Origin: Mariniphaga sp.
GTDB lineage: Bacteria > Bacteroidota > Bacteroidia > Bacteroidales > Prolixibacteraceae
Assembly: GCA_025355585.1 (NCBI GenBank)
Contig: JANXZJ010000125.1
Span: forward strand, 1-45,422
DNA length: 45,422 nucleotides
Direction: 5' to 3'
The translations under genes and the position numbers were made by a program. Position 1 is the first letter of the stretch. Each line of letters opens with the position of its first letter. The notes below the pieces were generated by a model. The model had not been told where the DNA came from. It saw only the letters and a list, made by a program, of their open reading frames with translations, and ran no database searches. Shown in pieces: positions 27,038-36,727 of this stretch.

Positions 27038-27445
27038 ATGAGCAAAACAAGTATTAAAGTCGAAATCCCCGAGAGTAAGCCAGATATGCTTAATAAAATG
27101 GGGGAAAATGTATTGAAAAAGCATATCGAATTAGGAGAAAAGAGTCCTTTGAACGGGCTCGATATGGAGACATTTGCTGTAAAATTAAATGATGGAAAAT
27201 CGAAGCGAGCCCAGGCAAAAAGTCTTCATGAACAGGCCGAATTGTTGAACCAACAGGCGGGTTTAAGCATCGGCATCGACAAGTCGCAGAATACGAAGAC
27301 AGCGGGTACGGTCTATTCCACCCTTACAAGCGCAAGAGATATCTTGCTAGGCCTAAACAGGGGCCAGGAACGGAAGTTAACCGAATGGGGATTTGATGTG
27401 GTGATCAGCGATGTTACGAAAAATAAACCTGATAATCCCAAATAG
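27038..27445 (+). CDS. Small unknown protein next to the repeat array
   Basis: 135 residues, not recognised. No signal peptide or membrane helix. It looks mainly helical: KMGENVLKKHIELGEKSPLNGLDMETFAVKL, then KRAQAKSLHEQAELLNQQAG (strong amphipathic helix), then a C-terminal part RDILLGLNRGQERKLTEWGFDVVISD ending in a charged tail. The RDxLLG...LxxWGFxV pattern is one I associate with small uncharacterised proteins of Bacteroidota, but I cannot name a family. It starts 68 bp after the repeat ORF, same strand, with no terminator between, so it may be its partner. The ATG at 27038 is the natural start. Confidence 0.65.
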   Translation: MSKTSIKVEIPESKPDMLNKMGENVLKKHIELGEKSPLNGLDMETFAVKLNDGKSKRAQAKSLHEQAELLNQQAGLSIGIDKSQNTKTAGTVYSTLTSARDILLGLNRGQERKLTEWGFDVVISDVTKNKPDNPK

Positions 27446-27584
27446 CAATACCTGATCCTGCTGCAGAAGCCGGCTGCGGTAGGGTTAATAAGTAGTTGCG
27501 GTAAACATTAGTCAGTTTTACTTGTAAAAGAATTGTAAATTAGGCATTCCGATAATCTGGGATACAACAAAGAAGTAAAAGCAT

Positions 27585-27592
27585 TAAATTTG
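27585..27592 (+). promoter_or_regulatory. -7 box upstream of the decayed antitoxin
   Basis: TAAATTTG, a perfect TAnnTTTG match 24 bp before the ATT where the antitoxin start is expected. The promoter outlived the start codon. Confidence 0.4.
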
Positions 27593-27615
27593 CATAAGAT
27601 AAAAAAAGGGATAAT

Positions 27616-27831
27616 ATTAATGTAGTTGAAAAAAGGGATTATATCCACAGTCATTTGCACCAGTTAGACGAAGGCCTAATTAATCAGTTTTACGAAACAC
27701 TACGCAAAGAAGAAGTCTTAAAAACGAAGTTATCAGGCAGAGCCGAAAAATCGGAAAATGATATTCAATCAGGAAAGATATTTTTTAGGGCTGATGTAGA
27801 GCAAAGAACCAATGAGAATCTCAGGAAATGA
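27616..27831 (+). pseudogene. Decayed antitoxin of a type II toxin-antitoxin pair
   Basis: A frame open from 27598 to a TGA at 27829 encodes NVVEKRDYIHSHLHQLDEG...LSGRAEKSENDIQSGKIFF and ADVEQRTNENLRK. The RAEKSExDIxxGK...VEQRT tail is typical of small Bacteroidota antitoxins encoded before RelE/ParE toxins. There is no ATG, GTG or early TTG in frame: ATT stands at 27616, where the start would be expected, and the nearby ATG (27620) is out of frame and meets TAG at once. Downstream, 27828-27889 holds only short fragments (for example KRTSLNKSSQFTTTLK in a shifted frame) that could be a toxin remnant. I read it as a dead module; the family call is from memory. Confidence 0.55.
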
Positions 27832-27907
27832 AGCTCGTTTAAAAAGAACAAGCTTGAATAAGTCATCCCAATTTACTACAACACTTAAATAAGCAAATTA
27901 CATCTTC

Positions 27908-28162
27908 TCACCGCAAAACCTTCTTAACCGGCACAGTTTTAGGTTCCATCGGTCCACGCTTGTAGATGATGAGTCCGTTCAGGAAATTACGCAACAACTG
28001 GTCACCGCACTCTTTGTAATTCTGGTGGTCTTCAGCACGGAAGATCGCTCCCAATTCGCTTTCTGATATCTCGAAATCAACCAGTTTAAGGATGGCGATG
28101 ATATCTGTATTTTTAAGCTGAAGCGCTACCCGGAGTTTCTTTATTATATCGTTATTAGTCAT
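27908..28162 (-). CDS. DUF1456 (YehS-like) protein, single-repeat form
   Basis: 84 residues. TNNDIIKKLRVALQLKNTDIIAILKLVDFEISESELGAI followed by YKECGDQLLRNFLNGLIIYKRG is one full DUF1456 unit. The family member YehS of E. coli has about 156 residues with two such units; here a single unit ends in a basic tail (VPVKKVLR). The Cys and FLNGLI motif are conserved. Function is unknown in the family. It is transcribed alone between the accessory island and glnN. The reduced length could be a genuine short form or a truncation; the clean tail and stop suggest a functional short gene. Confidence 0.85.
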   Translation of the reverse strand: MTNNDIIKKLRVALQLKNTDIIAILKLVDFEISESELGAIFRAEDHQNYKECGDQLLRNFLNGLIIYKRGPMEPKTVPVKKVLR

Positions 28163-28260
28163 GACAATTTAAAATTTAACAAGTTAATCACAACGGTCAA
28201 CACGAATCTGCTGATAAGCATTTCGATAAACCTTTCCTGTGCAAAGCTACGAAAAGAACT

Positions 28261-28292
28261 AAAAAAGCCATCCCTTGTGAGGACGGCTTTTA
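28261..28292 (-). terminator. Terminator of glnN
   Basis: On the minus strand AAAAGCCGTCC and GGGATGGCTTTT pair across a short loop, followed by a TTTTTT run. It lies 22-53 bp after the glnN stop. Confidence 0.8.
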
Positions 28293-28313
28293 AATATTTG
28301 ACGAATCGGGAGA

Positions 28314-30503
28314 CTATCTCGTGAAAAGCAATTCGCGGTATTTTGGTAATGGCCAGATTTCATTGTCAACCACTTCTTCCAGTTTATCGATGTTATAACG
28401 AATTGTATCAAGATATGGACGAACTGATTTTTCGTAGGCGTATGCCTTATCTTTTCCGTGTTCGATAAGATTGGCCACCTTACGGGCTTCTGTCATTTCA
28501 TGAACCTCAGCTTTGATGGCAGAAATATGGCCTGAGATCTTCCTGATCAGATCAAGACGGGCACCAGCTAATTCTTTGAATTCAGTGTCACCAAAGATCG
28601 CTTTCAACCCTTTCACATTATCCAGTAAAGTTGTCTGATAAGCAATTGCTGTCGGTACTATATGGTTGATGGCGATATCGCCAAGAACACGTGATTCAAT
28701 CTGAATTTTCTTGGTGTATTTTTCCATCTCCACTTCAACACGGGCTTCGATTTCGATCGATGTAAAGATGCCAAGATCAGAGAAGATTTTGCGTGATTTA
28801 TCAACCAAATATGCTTCAAGTGCCTGAGGGACGCTCTTAATATTCGTCAGACCGCGGCGTTCAGCCTCATCGGCCCACTCCTGACTGTAACCATTACCGT
28901 CGAAACGAACCGGTTTACATTCAATAATGTATCTCTTAAGAACCTGGAAGATTGCTTCATCTTTCTTCACGTCTTTTTCGATCAGTGCATCGACATCCTT
29001 CTTGAATCTGATCAGCTGAGCAGCAACCACTGAGTTAAGGGCAATCATTGCAGAAGCACAATTGGCCGAAGAACCTACGGCGCGAAACTCAAACCTGTTA
29101 CCGGTGAAAGCAAAAGGCGAAGTACGGTTACGGTCAGTATTGTCAAGTAATATCTCAGGAATGCGCCCGATATTCAGTTTCAGAGACGTTTTTTCGTCCG
29201 GCGTCATCTTGCGATCATTCACATTTTCTTCGAGTAAATCGAGCATCCTGTTTACTTCACTTCCAAGGAACGACGAGATAATTGCCGGAGGTGCTTCATT
29301 TGCACCCAAACGATGGGCATTACTTGCCGAAACTATGGAGGCACGTAATAAATCCTGGTTATCGTAAACTGCTTTAATTGTATTCACAATAAAGGCAAGG
29401 AACTGAGTATTCGATTTTGGATTTTTTCCCGGAGAATAAAGATTTACACCGGTATTGGTAGAAAGCGACCAGTTATTGTGTTTCCCTGAACCGTTAATCC
29501 CGGCGAATGGTTTTTCGTGTAATAACACATAAAAACCGTGGTGGCGGGCAGTTTTATCCATTAGTGCCATAACCAGCTGATTATGGTCATTGGCAAGATT
29601 TACCTCCTCAAATATCGGAGCAAGTTCGAACTGATTAGGAGCTACCTCATTATGACGTGTCTTGCAAGGAATTCCCAATTTATAGGCTTCGTTTTCAAAG
29701 TCCTGCATAAACATCGCAACCCTTTCCGGAATTGATCCGAAATAGTGATCCTCGAGTTGCTGATCTTTTGCCGAAGAGTGTCCCATCAATGTGCGGCCTG
29801 TAAGAATAAGGTCAGGACGTGCATAGTACAATGCTTCGTCTACGAGGAAATATTCCTGTTCCCAGCCGAGGTTCGCCTGAACCTGGGTTACATTCTTGTC
29901 AAAATACTGGCAAACATCAACCGCAGCTTTGTCAATAGCATTTAAAGCTTTTAAAAGTGGCGCCTTATAGTCGAGTGCTTCTCCTGTGTACGAAATAAAT
30001 ACAGTTGGAATAGAAAGTGTTGTGCCTACAATGAATGCAGGTGATGAAACATCCCATGCTGTGTAACCGCGAGCTTCGAAAGTGTTACGGATACCACCAC
30101 TCGGGAAGGAAGAGGCATCTGGCTCCTGCTGTGCAAGCAATTTGCCGGAGAAACTTTCGACAACACCCCCAAGTTCTGAATGATCGATAAAAGCATCATG
30201 TTTTTCTGCTGTACCGTCGGTTAATGGATGAAACCAGTGCGTATAATGAGTTGCCCCATTTTCCATGGCCCATGCCTTCATTCCAATCGCAACCTGATCT
30301 GCAATTTTACGATCGATGGTTGTTCCGTTGTCAATTGCATCGATAATTCCTTTATACGATTCTTTTGACAAATACTTCTTCATTTTAGGTCGATCAAAAA
30401 CCAACATTCCATAATAGTCTGAGGTGAGGTTCTCTTCACGTTTCACAGGGATCGGTTTTCTCGTACAAAGAATTTCAAGAGCTTTAAATCTTAATGTTGC
30501 CAT
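28314..30503 (-). CDS. glnN: Glutamine synthetase type III
   Basis: 729 residues, the size of GSIII (about 725-730) against about 470 for GSI. GS catalytic signatures are present: WEQEYFLVDEALY (metal-binding Glu), RHNEVAPNQFELAP, HEKPFAGINGSGKHNNWSLST (ATP region) and NRTSPFAFTGNRFEFRAVGSSANCA. The C-terminal GSIII-specific helical domain (about 550-729) is complete. It condenses ammonia with glutamate using ATP. It stands alone, 405 bp downstream of the dipeptidase, with its own terminator; no PII or ammonium-transport gene is nearby. Assignment is secure. Confidence 0.96.
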   Translation of the reverse strand: MATLRFKALEILCTRKPIPVKREENLTSDYYGMLVFDRPKMKKYLSKESYKGIIDAIDNGTTIDRKIADQVAIGMKAWAMENGATHYTHWFHPLTDGTAEKHDAFIDHSELGGVVESFSGKLLAQQEPDASSFPSGGIRNTFEARGYTAWDVSSPAFIVGTTLSIPTVFISYTGEALDYKAPLLKALNAIDKAAVDVCQYFDKNVTQVQANLGWEQEYFLVDEALYYARPDLILTGRTLMGHSSAKDQQLEDHYFGSIPERVAMFMQDFENEAYKLGIPCKTRHNEVAPNQFELAPIFEEVNLANDHNQLVMALMDKTARHHGFYVLLHEKPFAGINGSGKHNNWSLSTNTGVNLYSPGKNPKSNTQFLAFIVNTIKAVYDNQDLLRASIVSASNAHRLGANEAPPAIISSFLGSEVNRMLDLLEENVNDRKMTPDEKTSLKLNIGRIPEILLDNTDRNRTSPFAFTGNRFEFRAVGSSANCASAMIALNSVVAAQLIRFKKDVDALIEKDVKKDEAIFQVLKRYIIECKPVRFDGNGYSQEWADEAERRGLTNIKSVPQALEAYLVDKSRKIFSDLGIFTSIEIEARVEVEMEKYTKKIQIESRVLGDIAINHIVPTAIAYQTTLLDNVKGLKAIFGDTEFKELAGARLDLIRKISGHISAIKAEVHEMTEARKVANLIEHGKDKAYAYEKSVRPYLDTIRYNIDKLEEVVDNEIWPLPKYRELLFTR

Positions 30504-30908
30504 AGTTGTTGATATTTATCGTTTAAAATATTTTCTTTAATTTTCAGCTAAATTACACTTTTCTTAAATCCACCCCCATTTTTTTATTGCAAATTCGAAT
30601 ATTTCACAATATTTTAACATTGAATCCTTATTTATCGCGATGTTTTAGCAAATCCATCTATTTTTTTCACAACTTTGATCAAAGTTTGAGCTTTTCAGAC
30701 AAATTAAAACGATTTATTGCTGATCAAACCTGCTACATATTGATAAAAGTGATTATAAATGGTGATGTGGATTTAAAATGTACGACTGACAATTGAACAG
30801 AATCCATTTTTTAAACAAATTTTACCCGTTCAGGTTCATTTTTTTTGAAATAAAAAAGAAAACCCGGTAAAAAACCGGGTCTTGAATAAAAAAATATGTT
30901 TTTACGAA
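30504..30908. other. 405-bp AT-rich gap upstream of glnN
   Basis: Holds the glnN promoter region (TAATTTAG, seven of eight to the -7 box, near 30549-30556 on the minus strand) and the dipeptidase terminator. A 69-codon plus-strand frame at 30587 starts with TTG, is very AT-rich and looks like chance. Nothing else seen. Confidence 0.5.
30851..30880 (-). terminator. Terminator of the M20 dipeptidase
   Basis: Stem ACCCGGT / ACCGGGT (7 bp, loop of 5) followed on the minus strand by TTTTCTTTTTTA. It lies 28 bp after the dipeptidase stop. Confidence 0.85.
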
Positions 30909-32270
30909 TCAATTTGAAAAATGATAATAAAACCGGATAATGGTTCTGATCCCATTGTAAAAGTTCTCCAATGCGAAATTTTCGTTCGGTGAATGGATCG
31001 CATCCGACTCGAGGCCAAAACCCATCAATACCGACTTTACGCCCAGTATCTCTTCAAATGCCGATATAATCGGGATACTTCCGCCACTTCGGACTGGCAC
31101 TGGTTTACGCCCAAATACGTCTTTATAGGCAGCTTCTGCAGCATGGTAAGCGGGGAGATTGATCGGGCAACTATAACCCTGTCCACCGTGAAGTGATGTT
31201 ACCTCCACTCTAACCGAATCCGCGGCAATCGATTCAAAGTATGTTTTGAATAATTCAGCAATTTTATGATGATCCTGATCCGGAACAAGCCTTGCACTAA
31301 TTTTCGCGTATGCTTTAGACGGAAGAATGGTTTTGGCACCTTCACCGGTGTAGCCACCCCATATTCCGCAAACATCGAACGAAGGACGGATTCCGGTGCG
31401 CTCCATTGTTGAATAACCAGATTCGCCCTGTAAGGCCTTAACACCAATTGATGATTTGTATGCTACTTCATCAAAAGGAGCTTTTGCCATCATGGCTCTC
31501 TCATGGTCGGCCACATCCATCACGTCATCATAAAAACCCGGGACAGTGATTCGGTTATTGGAATCGGTTATCCCGGCTATCATTTTACACAATTCATTAA
31601 CGGGATTGGCAACAGCACCTCCAAATAATCCGGAATGAAGGTCACGATTAGGTCCGGCAACTTCCACCTGCCAGTAAGCAAGCCCCCGAAGACCCACGGT
31701 GATTGACGGAATATCACGTGCGATCATCCCTGTATCGGAAACAAGTATAATATCTGCCTTCAACATTTCTTTATGCGCGGTGCAAAATGCTGCAAGATTC
31801 ATGGAACCTACTTCTTCCTCCCCTTCGATCAAAAACTTAACATTACAGTTTAATGTATTGTTTCTGACCATAAACTCGAAAGCTTTCGCATGCATAAACG
31901 ACTGTCCTTTATCATCATTCGCACCGCGGGCCCAGATCTTCCCGTCACGAATTTCAGGTTCGAAAGGGTCAGATTTCCATTGATCCAAAGGATCAACCGG
32001 CATAACATCCATATGCCCATAGACTAAAACGGTGGGTTTTGCAGGGTCTGTAATTTTCTCCGCAAATACGACGGGATTACCGGCAGTCTCAAAAATTTCG
32101 GCACGATCCACACCCGCTTCGGTCAGTATTTTAACCCAGTATTCGGCTGCCTTGTACATCTCAGGGCGGTTTTCGCTCAATGAACTTATCGACGGAATTC
32201 TGATTAATCCGAAAAGCTCTTCCAGAAAGCGCTCTTTATTTTCTTCGATGTAACGATTTATTGTGTTCAT
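30909..32270 (-). CDS. M20-family dipeptidase (CNDP-like)
   Basis: 453 residues from the ATG at 32270; an upstream in-frame start at 32303 adds eleven residues and is less likely. Metal ligands lie in VLVYGHMDVMPVD (His, Asp), WARGANDDKGQ (bridging Asp), LIEGEEEVGS (catalytic and ligand Glu) and LVSDTGM (Asp). RDLHSGLFGGAVANPVNELC marks the lid/dimerisation domain, and GFGLESDAIHSPNENF holds the last His. It hydrolyses dipeptides in the cytoplasm with two zinc or manganese ions. No signal peptide. It is divergent from the DUF1622 gene and has its own terminator. Confidence 0.92.
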   Translation of the reverse strand: MNTINRYIEENKERFLEELFGLIRIPSISSLSENRPEMYKAAEYWVKILTEAGVDRAEIFETAGNPVVFAEKITDPAKPTVLVYGHMDVMPVDPLDQWKSDPFEPEIRDGKIWARGANDDKGQSFMHAKAFEFMVRNNTLNCNVKFLIEGEEEVGSMNLAAFCTAHKEMLKADIILVSDTGMIARDIPSITVGLRGLAYWQVEVAGPNRDLHSGLFGGAVANPVNELCKMIAGITDSNNRITVPGFYDDVMDVADHERAMMAKAPFDEVAYKSSIGVKALQGESGYSTMERTGIRPSFDVCGIWGGYTGEGAKTILPSKAYAKISARLVPDQDHHKIAELFKTYFESIAADSVRVEVTSLHGGQGYSCPINLPAYHAAEAAYKDVFGRKPVPVRSGGSIPIISAFEEILGVKSVLMGFGLESDAIHSPNENFALENFYNGIRTIIRFYYHFSN

Positions 32271-32462
32271 TTGATTATTATTAATTTTGACCAAGATACT
32301 CATTCATTTAAAACCTAAATGAGATATATATCATAAAATATCCTCGTTCATGAATCTTTAATGATACCATTCATCAAAGCTGACATTTTATGAATTTCAG
32401 TCCCAATTATCGGGCGACTCATTTGCAAATTGATTAGTAAATCAAAACCAAACCCTTATACT

Positions 32463-32804
32463 ATGGAAGAGATCATTAAAACGATAACGCTCTATTCGGC
32501 GCAAATCATAGAGCTTTTAGGTGCATCAGTTATTGTATATGCCTCAGGTGTAGCATTTTTACACTACCTCAAATATGTTTTTCAGAGAAAATCCGCAGGG
32601 GTTCCAAATCTGGAGATCCGTTTAACCCTGGGTCGGTCATTAGCGATCGCCCTGGAATTATTGCTTGGCGCGGATATTTTAAAAACAGCCATCGCACCAA
32701 CGTGGGATGAAATTGGTCAGCTGGCTGCCATCGCGACATTGAGAACTGCTCTTAATTACTTTCTTGAACGCGAACTTCGCCAGACAAAGCCCAAAGAAGG
32801 TTAA
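32463..32804 (+). CDS. DUF1622 membrane protein
   Basis: 113 residues from the ATG at 32463. Three hydrophobic segments are visible: ITLYSAQIIELLGASVIVYASGVAFL, LTLGRSLAIALELLLGADIL and QLAAIATLRTALNYFL. The pattern RLxLGRxLxxALExxLGADIL...IAPTWxxIGxLAAIxxLRTxLNYFLERE is the DUF1622 signature. It is an inner-membrane protein of unknown function. It stands alone, divergent from the dipeptidase and 105 bp upstream of the serine palmitoyltransferase gene, which has its own -7 box. Confidence 0.85.
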   Translation: MEEIIKTITLYSAQIIELLGASVIVYASGVAFLHYLKYVFQRKSAGVPNLEIRLTLGRSLAIALELLLGADILKTAIAPTWDEIGQLAAIATLRTALNYFLERELRQTKPKEG

Positions 32805-32870
32805 TTATGTGAGGTTTAAAAAACATATACAACAATTTTCAAAGTAATTATAAGGTGATTCATTTTTTTT

Positions 32871-32878
32871 TATATTTG
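32871..32878 (+). promoter_or_regulatory. -7 box of the serine palmitoyltransferase gene
   Basis: TATATTTG, a perfect TAnnTTTG match 31 bp before the ATG, after a T-rich run. No -33 TTTG seen. Confidence 0.5.
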
Positions 32879-32885
32879 ACCTTGA

Positions 32886-34118
<1,233 letters not shown>

Positions 34119-34226
34119 TTTTAGTCTCCCGTTTTATTTTCAGCGTGAAGTGACGGATAGGACCCCGACACTTTATAGTTGTCAGCCTTTATTTCAGACT
34201 GACTTAAATTTTCACACCGATTATCT

Positions 34227-35033
34227 ATGAAAAAGGTCGTTTTTATTACAGGAATATCTTCAGGATTTGGAAAAAGCACGGCAGAATACCTGGATCAGAA
34301 GGGTCATGTGATCTATGGCACAAGCCGGAAAGAAATTGAAACCGATCATCGGATCAATGTTTTAAAAGCAGATATTACGGATATTGATTCGGTAAAAGCA
34401 GCTGTTGAGACGGTCCTTCAAAAAGAAGGCCGTATAGATATCCTGATTAATAATGCGGGAATGGGGATCTCAGGACCGGTTGAAACAGCGTTGACTGACG
34501 ACATCCGGCTTCAGATGAGAACCAACTTTATGGGCGCAGTGAATGTAATTCAGTCGGTATTACCAGCAATGAGGGGACAAAAAAGCGGAACAATTATCAA
34601 TATCAGTTCGATAGGTGGCCTGATGGGACTCCCCTTTCAGGGATTTTACTCTGCCAGTAAATTCGCGATCGAAGGAATGAGTGAAGCCTTGCGAATGGAA
34701 TTAAAACCGTTTAACATTAAGGTTGTTGTTATCAGGCCCGGAGATTTCTTCACGAGCTTTACCTCCAACCGTAAGGCCGATGAAAATATCAGCGTGAATA
34801 ATCCGTACGAACCGCAGTTCCGGAAATCGATGTCAATTATTGAAACGGATGAAAAAGGGGGAATGAAGCCCGAATTTTTTGCGCGTAAACTTGCACAAAT
34901 TATAGAAAAGAAGAACCCCGGCTCTACCTATATTATATCAACAGCAGAACAAAAGCTGGCGGTCGTTCTCAAACGCATATTGCCCGACGCCTTGTTCGCC
35001 GGAATACTCGGTTCTCATTACGGGATCAAATAG
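34227..35033 (+). CDS. Short-chain dehydrogenase/reductase, possible 3-ketosphinganine reductase
   Basis: 268 residues of classical SDR type: nucleotide motif TGISSGFGKS (about 8-17), NNAGMG, the catalytic Ser in NISSIGG, and Tyr141-x3-Lys145 in FYSASKFAIEG. GTSRKE after the second strand suggests NADP preference. VIRPGDFFTSFTSNR and the C-terminal AVVLKRILPDALFAGILGSHYG resemble SDRs acting on long-chain ketones. Next to serine palmitoyltransferase on the same strand, reduction of 3-ketosphinganine is a reasonable inference, but SDR substrates cannot be read from sequence. Its stop is 3 bp from the convergent lrgB stop, with no terminator seen between. Confidence 0.85.
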   Translation: MKKVVFITGISSGFGKSTAEYLDQKGHVIYGTSRKEIETDHRINVLKADITDIDSVKAAVETVLQKEGRIDILINNAGMGISGPVETALTDDIRLQMRTNFMGAVNVIQSVLPAMRGQKSGTIINISSIGGLMGLPFQGFYSASKFAIEGMSEALRMELKPFNIKVVVIRPGDFFTSFTSNRKADENISVNNPYEPQFRKSMSIIETDEKGGMKPEFFARKLAQIIEKKNPGSTYIISTAEQKLAVVLKRILPDALFAGILGSHYGIK

Positions 35034-35036
35034 TAT

Positions 35037-35720
35037 TTAAGCCAGGAAGAAGGGTGCAATCAATGCGGTCATCAATCCCATTATTCCAATGGCCAGACCG
35101 CCAATGGCCCCTTCAATAGCACCAAGTTCCATCGCGCGGGCAGTACCTAAACCATGTGCCGAAGCTCCTAAAGCCAGGCCAATCGCAATCTTGCTATCCA
35201 CTTTTAAAACTCTCAGAACCCAGGGGCCTGCGATTCCTCCAACAATTCCTATGGCAATAACCACAACTGCAGTTAACGAAGGAATGCCGCCAAATCGCTC
35301 AGAAATCGCCATTGCAATGGGTGTTGTGACCGATTTGGGCGCCAGTGTTACGGCCAATATATGAGAGCTTCCAAGCATTTTTGCGAGGATTAAAACACTT
35401 CCAATTCCGGTGATGCTACCCACAAAAAGGGCCGTCAGAATGCTTACTGCGTGTGCTTTTATACTTGCTATCTGCGTGTAAAGTGCATATCCGAGTGCCA
35501 CAACCGAAGGCCCCAGCATAAAATCGATCAGATGCGAACCTTTTTGGTAAGTTAAATAATCGACCTTGAAGATCAGAAGAAGCGCAATAATGATGGCAAT
35601 CGTAACCAGGACAGGATGCAAAAGGGCAAATTTTGTTTTTTGGTAAACCCAGCTTGCGCCAACATATATTCCCAGTGTAAAAGCAAGAATGGAGACTTCT
35701 GAAGTCAGGATTTCTCTCAT
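35037..35720 (-). CDS. lrgB: LrgB-family membrane protein
   Basis: 227 residues from the ATG at 35720. The long frame from 35915 runs antiparallel to nothing but overlaps lrgA and gives a Cys-rich nonsense N terminus, so it is rejected. The LrgB signature is clear: LGPSVVALGYALY, LAPKSVTTPIAMAISERFGGIPSLTAV and GASAHGLGTARAMELG. Seven to eight membrane helices. LrgAB/CidAB proteins affect murein hydrolase export, cell lysis and, in some species, pyruvate or glycolate export. Its start overlaps the lrgA stop (ATGA), so the two are coupled. Confidence 0.93.
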   Translation of the reverse strand: MREILTSEVSILAFTLGIYVGASWVYQKTKFALLHPVLVTIAIIIALLLIFKVDYLTYQKGSHLIDFMLGPSVVALGYALYTQIASIKAHAVSILTALFVGSITGIGSVLILAKMLGSSHILAVTLAPKSVTTPIAMAISERFGGIPSLTAVVVIAIGIVGGIAGPWVLRVLKVDSKIAIGLALGASAHGLGTARAMELGAIEGAIGGLAIGIMGLMTALIAPFFLA

Positions 35721-36058
35721 CGGCGTCTCCTTTCCATCCATTGCTGTGTAAGTCCCACAGCTGCAATTACGCAAACAGTGCTCATCAGAGAGATAAACAC
35801 AATTTCGTGCCACGATTTTGCCAATACATCGAAAGCAACCATGATTCCGACTCCTGCCGGAACAAAAAACAGCGCCATATGACCCGTAAGTGCCTTGGAC
35901 GTAGCAGAAACCCATTCCGGTTTAATGATCTTCGTTTGAAGTCCGATGAACATGAGCAACATCCCCACTACACTGCCCGGAACCAATCCGTTAATGGCAA
36001 TGCTGATGAGACTGCCAATCCCCAAAAGACCAAAGATGACGAATAAACCTCTTACCAT
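35717..36058 (-). CDS. lrgA: LrgA/CidA-family holin-like protein
   Basis: 113 residues from the ATG at 36058; the frame from 36106 adds 16 polar residues before the first helix and is less likely. Four membrane helices with the family signature NGLVPGSVVGMLLMFIGL and GHMALFFVPAGVGIM. The C terminus is basic (QQWMERRRR). LrgA is thought to be a holin-like partner of LrgB. The two genes overlap by 4 bp. A perfect -7 box lies 23-30 bp upstream. Confidence 0.92.
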   Translation of the reverse strand: MVRGLFVIFGLLGIGSLISIAINGLVPGSVVGMLLMFIGLQTKIIKPEWVSATSKALTGHMALFFVPAGVGIMVAFDVLAKSWHEIVFISLMSTVCVIAAVGLTQQWMERRRR

Positions 36059-36080
36059 CGCGCTTCTAATAGTTTGGATG

Positions 36081-36088
36081 CAAATATA
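36081..36088 (-). promoter_or_regulatory. -7 box of lrgAB
   Basis: TATATTTG on the minus strand, a perfect TAnnTTTG match 22 bp before the lrgA ATG; this also rules out the longer lrgA start at 36106. Confidence 0.5.
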
Positions 36089-36313
36089 AAAATAATAAGT
36101 TGGCACTTATTTGAATGTGTATTGTTATAGATATGAAGGATCGTGTGAGTAATTTCTTTTGTAATTCAGTTGCTATTCCTATAGCGATTATGATCCTCAG
36201 ATGAAGTCTGGTATTTAAAATAGATGGAGGGGGTACTTTGTATTGAAGTAATAAAAAAAATCAATATTCAGTGAATGATTCGGTGTTTTTTTTATATTAT
36301 TTCTAATTTACAA

Positions 36314-36727
36314 CTACCTAAAATTATCCCAATACTCCTTTGGACTGACAATCTTTGTTCCTTTAAAATTACTCATTGTAAAATCGTTGGTATTGCCAGT
36401 AATTAAATAATCAGCATTAGACTCAGAAGCTAATTCAAGCAATCGGTTATCATTCTTGTCATTAATAATTTCGAATTTCTCTTTTGGAAAGAATTTCAAG
36501 GCATTGCTTTCAATCTGGGTTAAAACAAATTCTGCTTTATTCAGAAAATCAGGATATCTGATGAACTTTGGTCTATTTAATACTTCTAAATACTCTTCAA
36601 ATAATTCATCAAAAATACAAACATCAACCTGATTTTCAAGCACACAATAATAAATGATTAAGTTCGGATAGCTCCTCTGTATCAATGCTGAAACCAAAAT
36701 ATTTGTATCAATGATTACTTTTTGTAT
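36314..36727 (-). pseudogene. PIN-domain toxin with no canonical start codon
   Basis: The frame reads I-QKVIIDTNILVSALIQRSYPN at its N terminus, a PIN ribonuclease start with the first catalytic Asp in IIDTN. Later it has FDELFEEYLEVL, NDKNDNRLLELA (acidic residues) and ADYLITGNTNDF, all normal for VapC-like toxins of about 135-140 residues. But the codon where Met belongs is ATA at 36727-36725, preceded by TAA after one more codon. The first usable start is TTG at 36697, beyond the catalytic Asp. Either it uses a rare ATA/ATT start by coupling to the antitoxin, whose frame overlaps by 20 bp, or the toxin has lost its start. The rest of the frame is intact. Confidence 0.65.

Noticed and set aside
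30587..30796. 69-codon plus-strand frame upstream of glnN
   Set aside because: TTG start, AT-rich, no motif, lies in the promoter gap of glnN.
35717..35915. N-terminal extension of LrgB
   Set aside because: It overlaps lrgA, is Cys-rich and unlike LrgB, and the family start MREIL at 35720 fits the ATGA overlap with lrgA.
36314..36697. PIN toxin starting at the TTG at 36697
   Set aside because: This start would remove the catalytic Asp and first strand, so it cannot give an active PIN protein.
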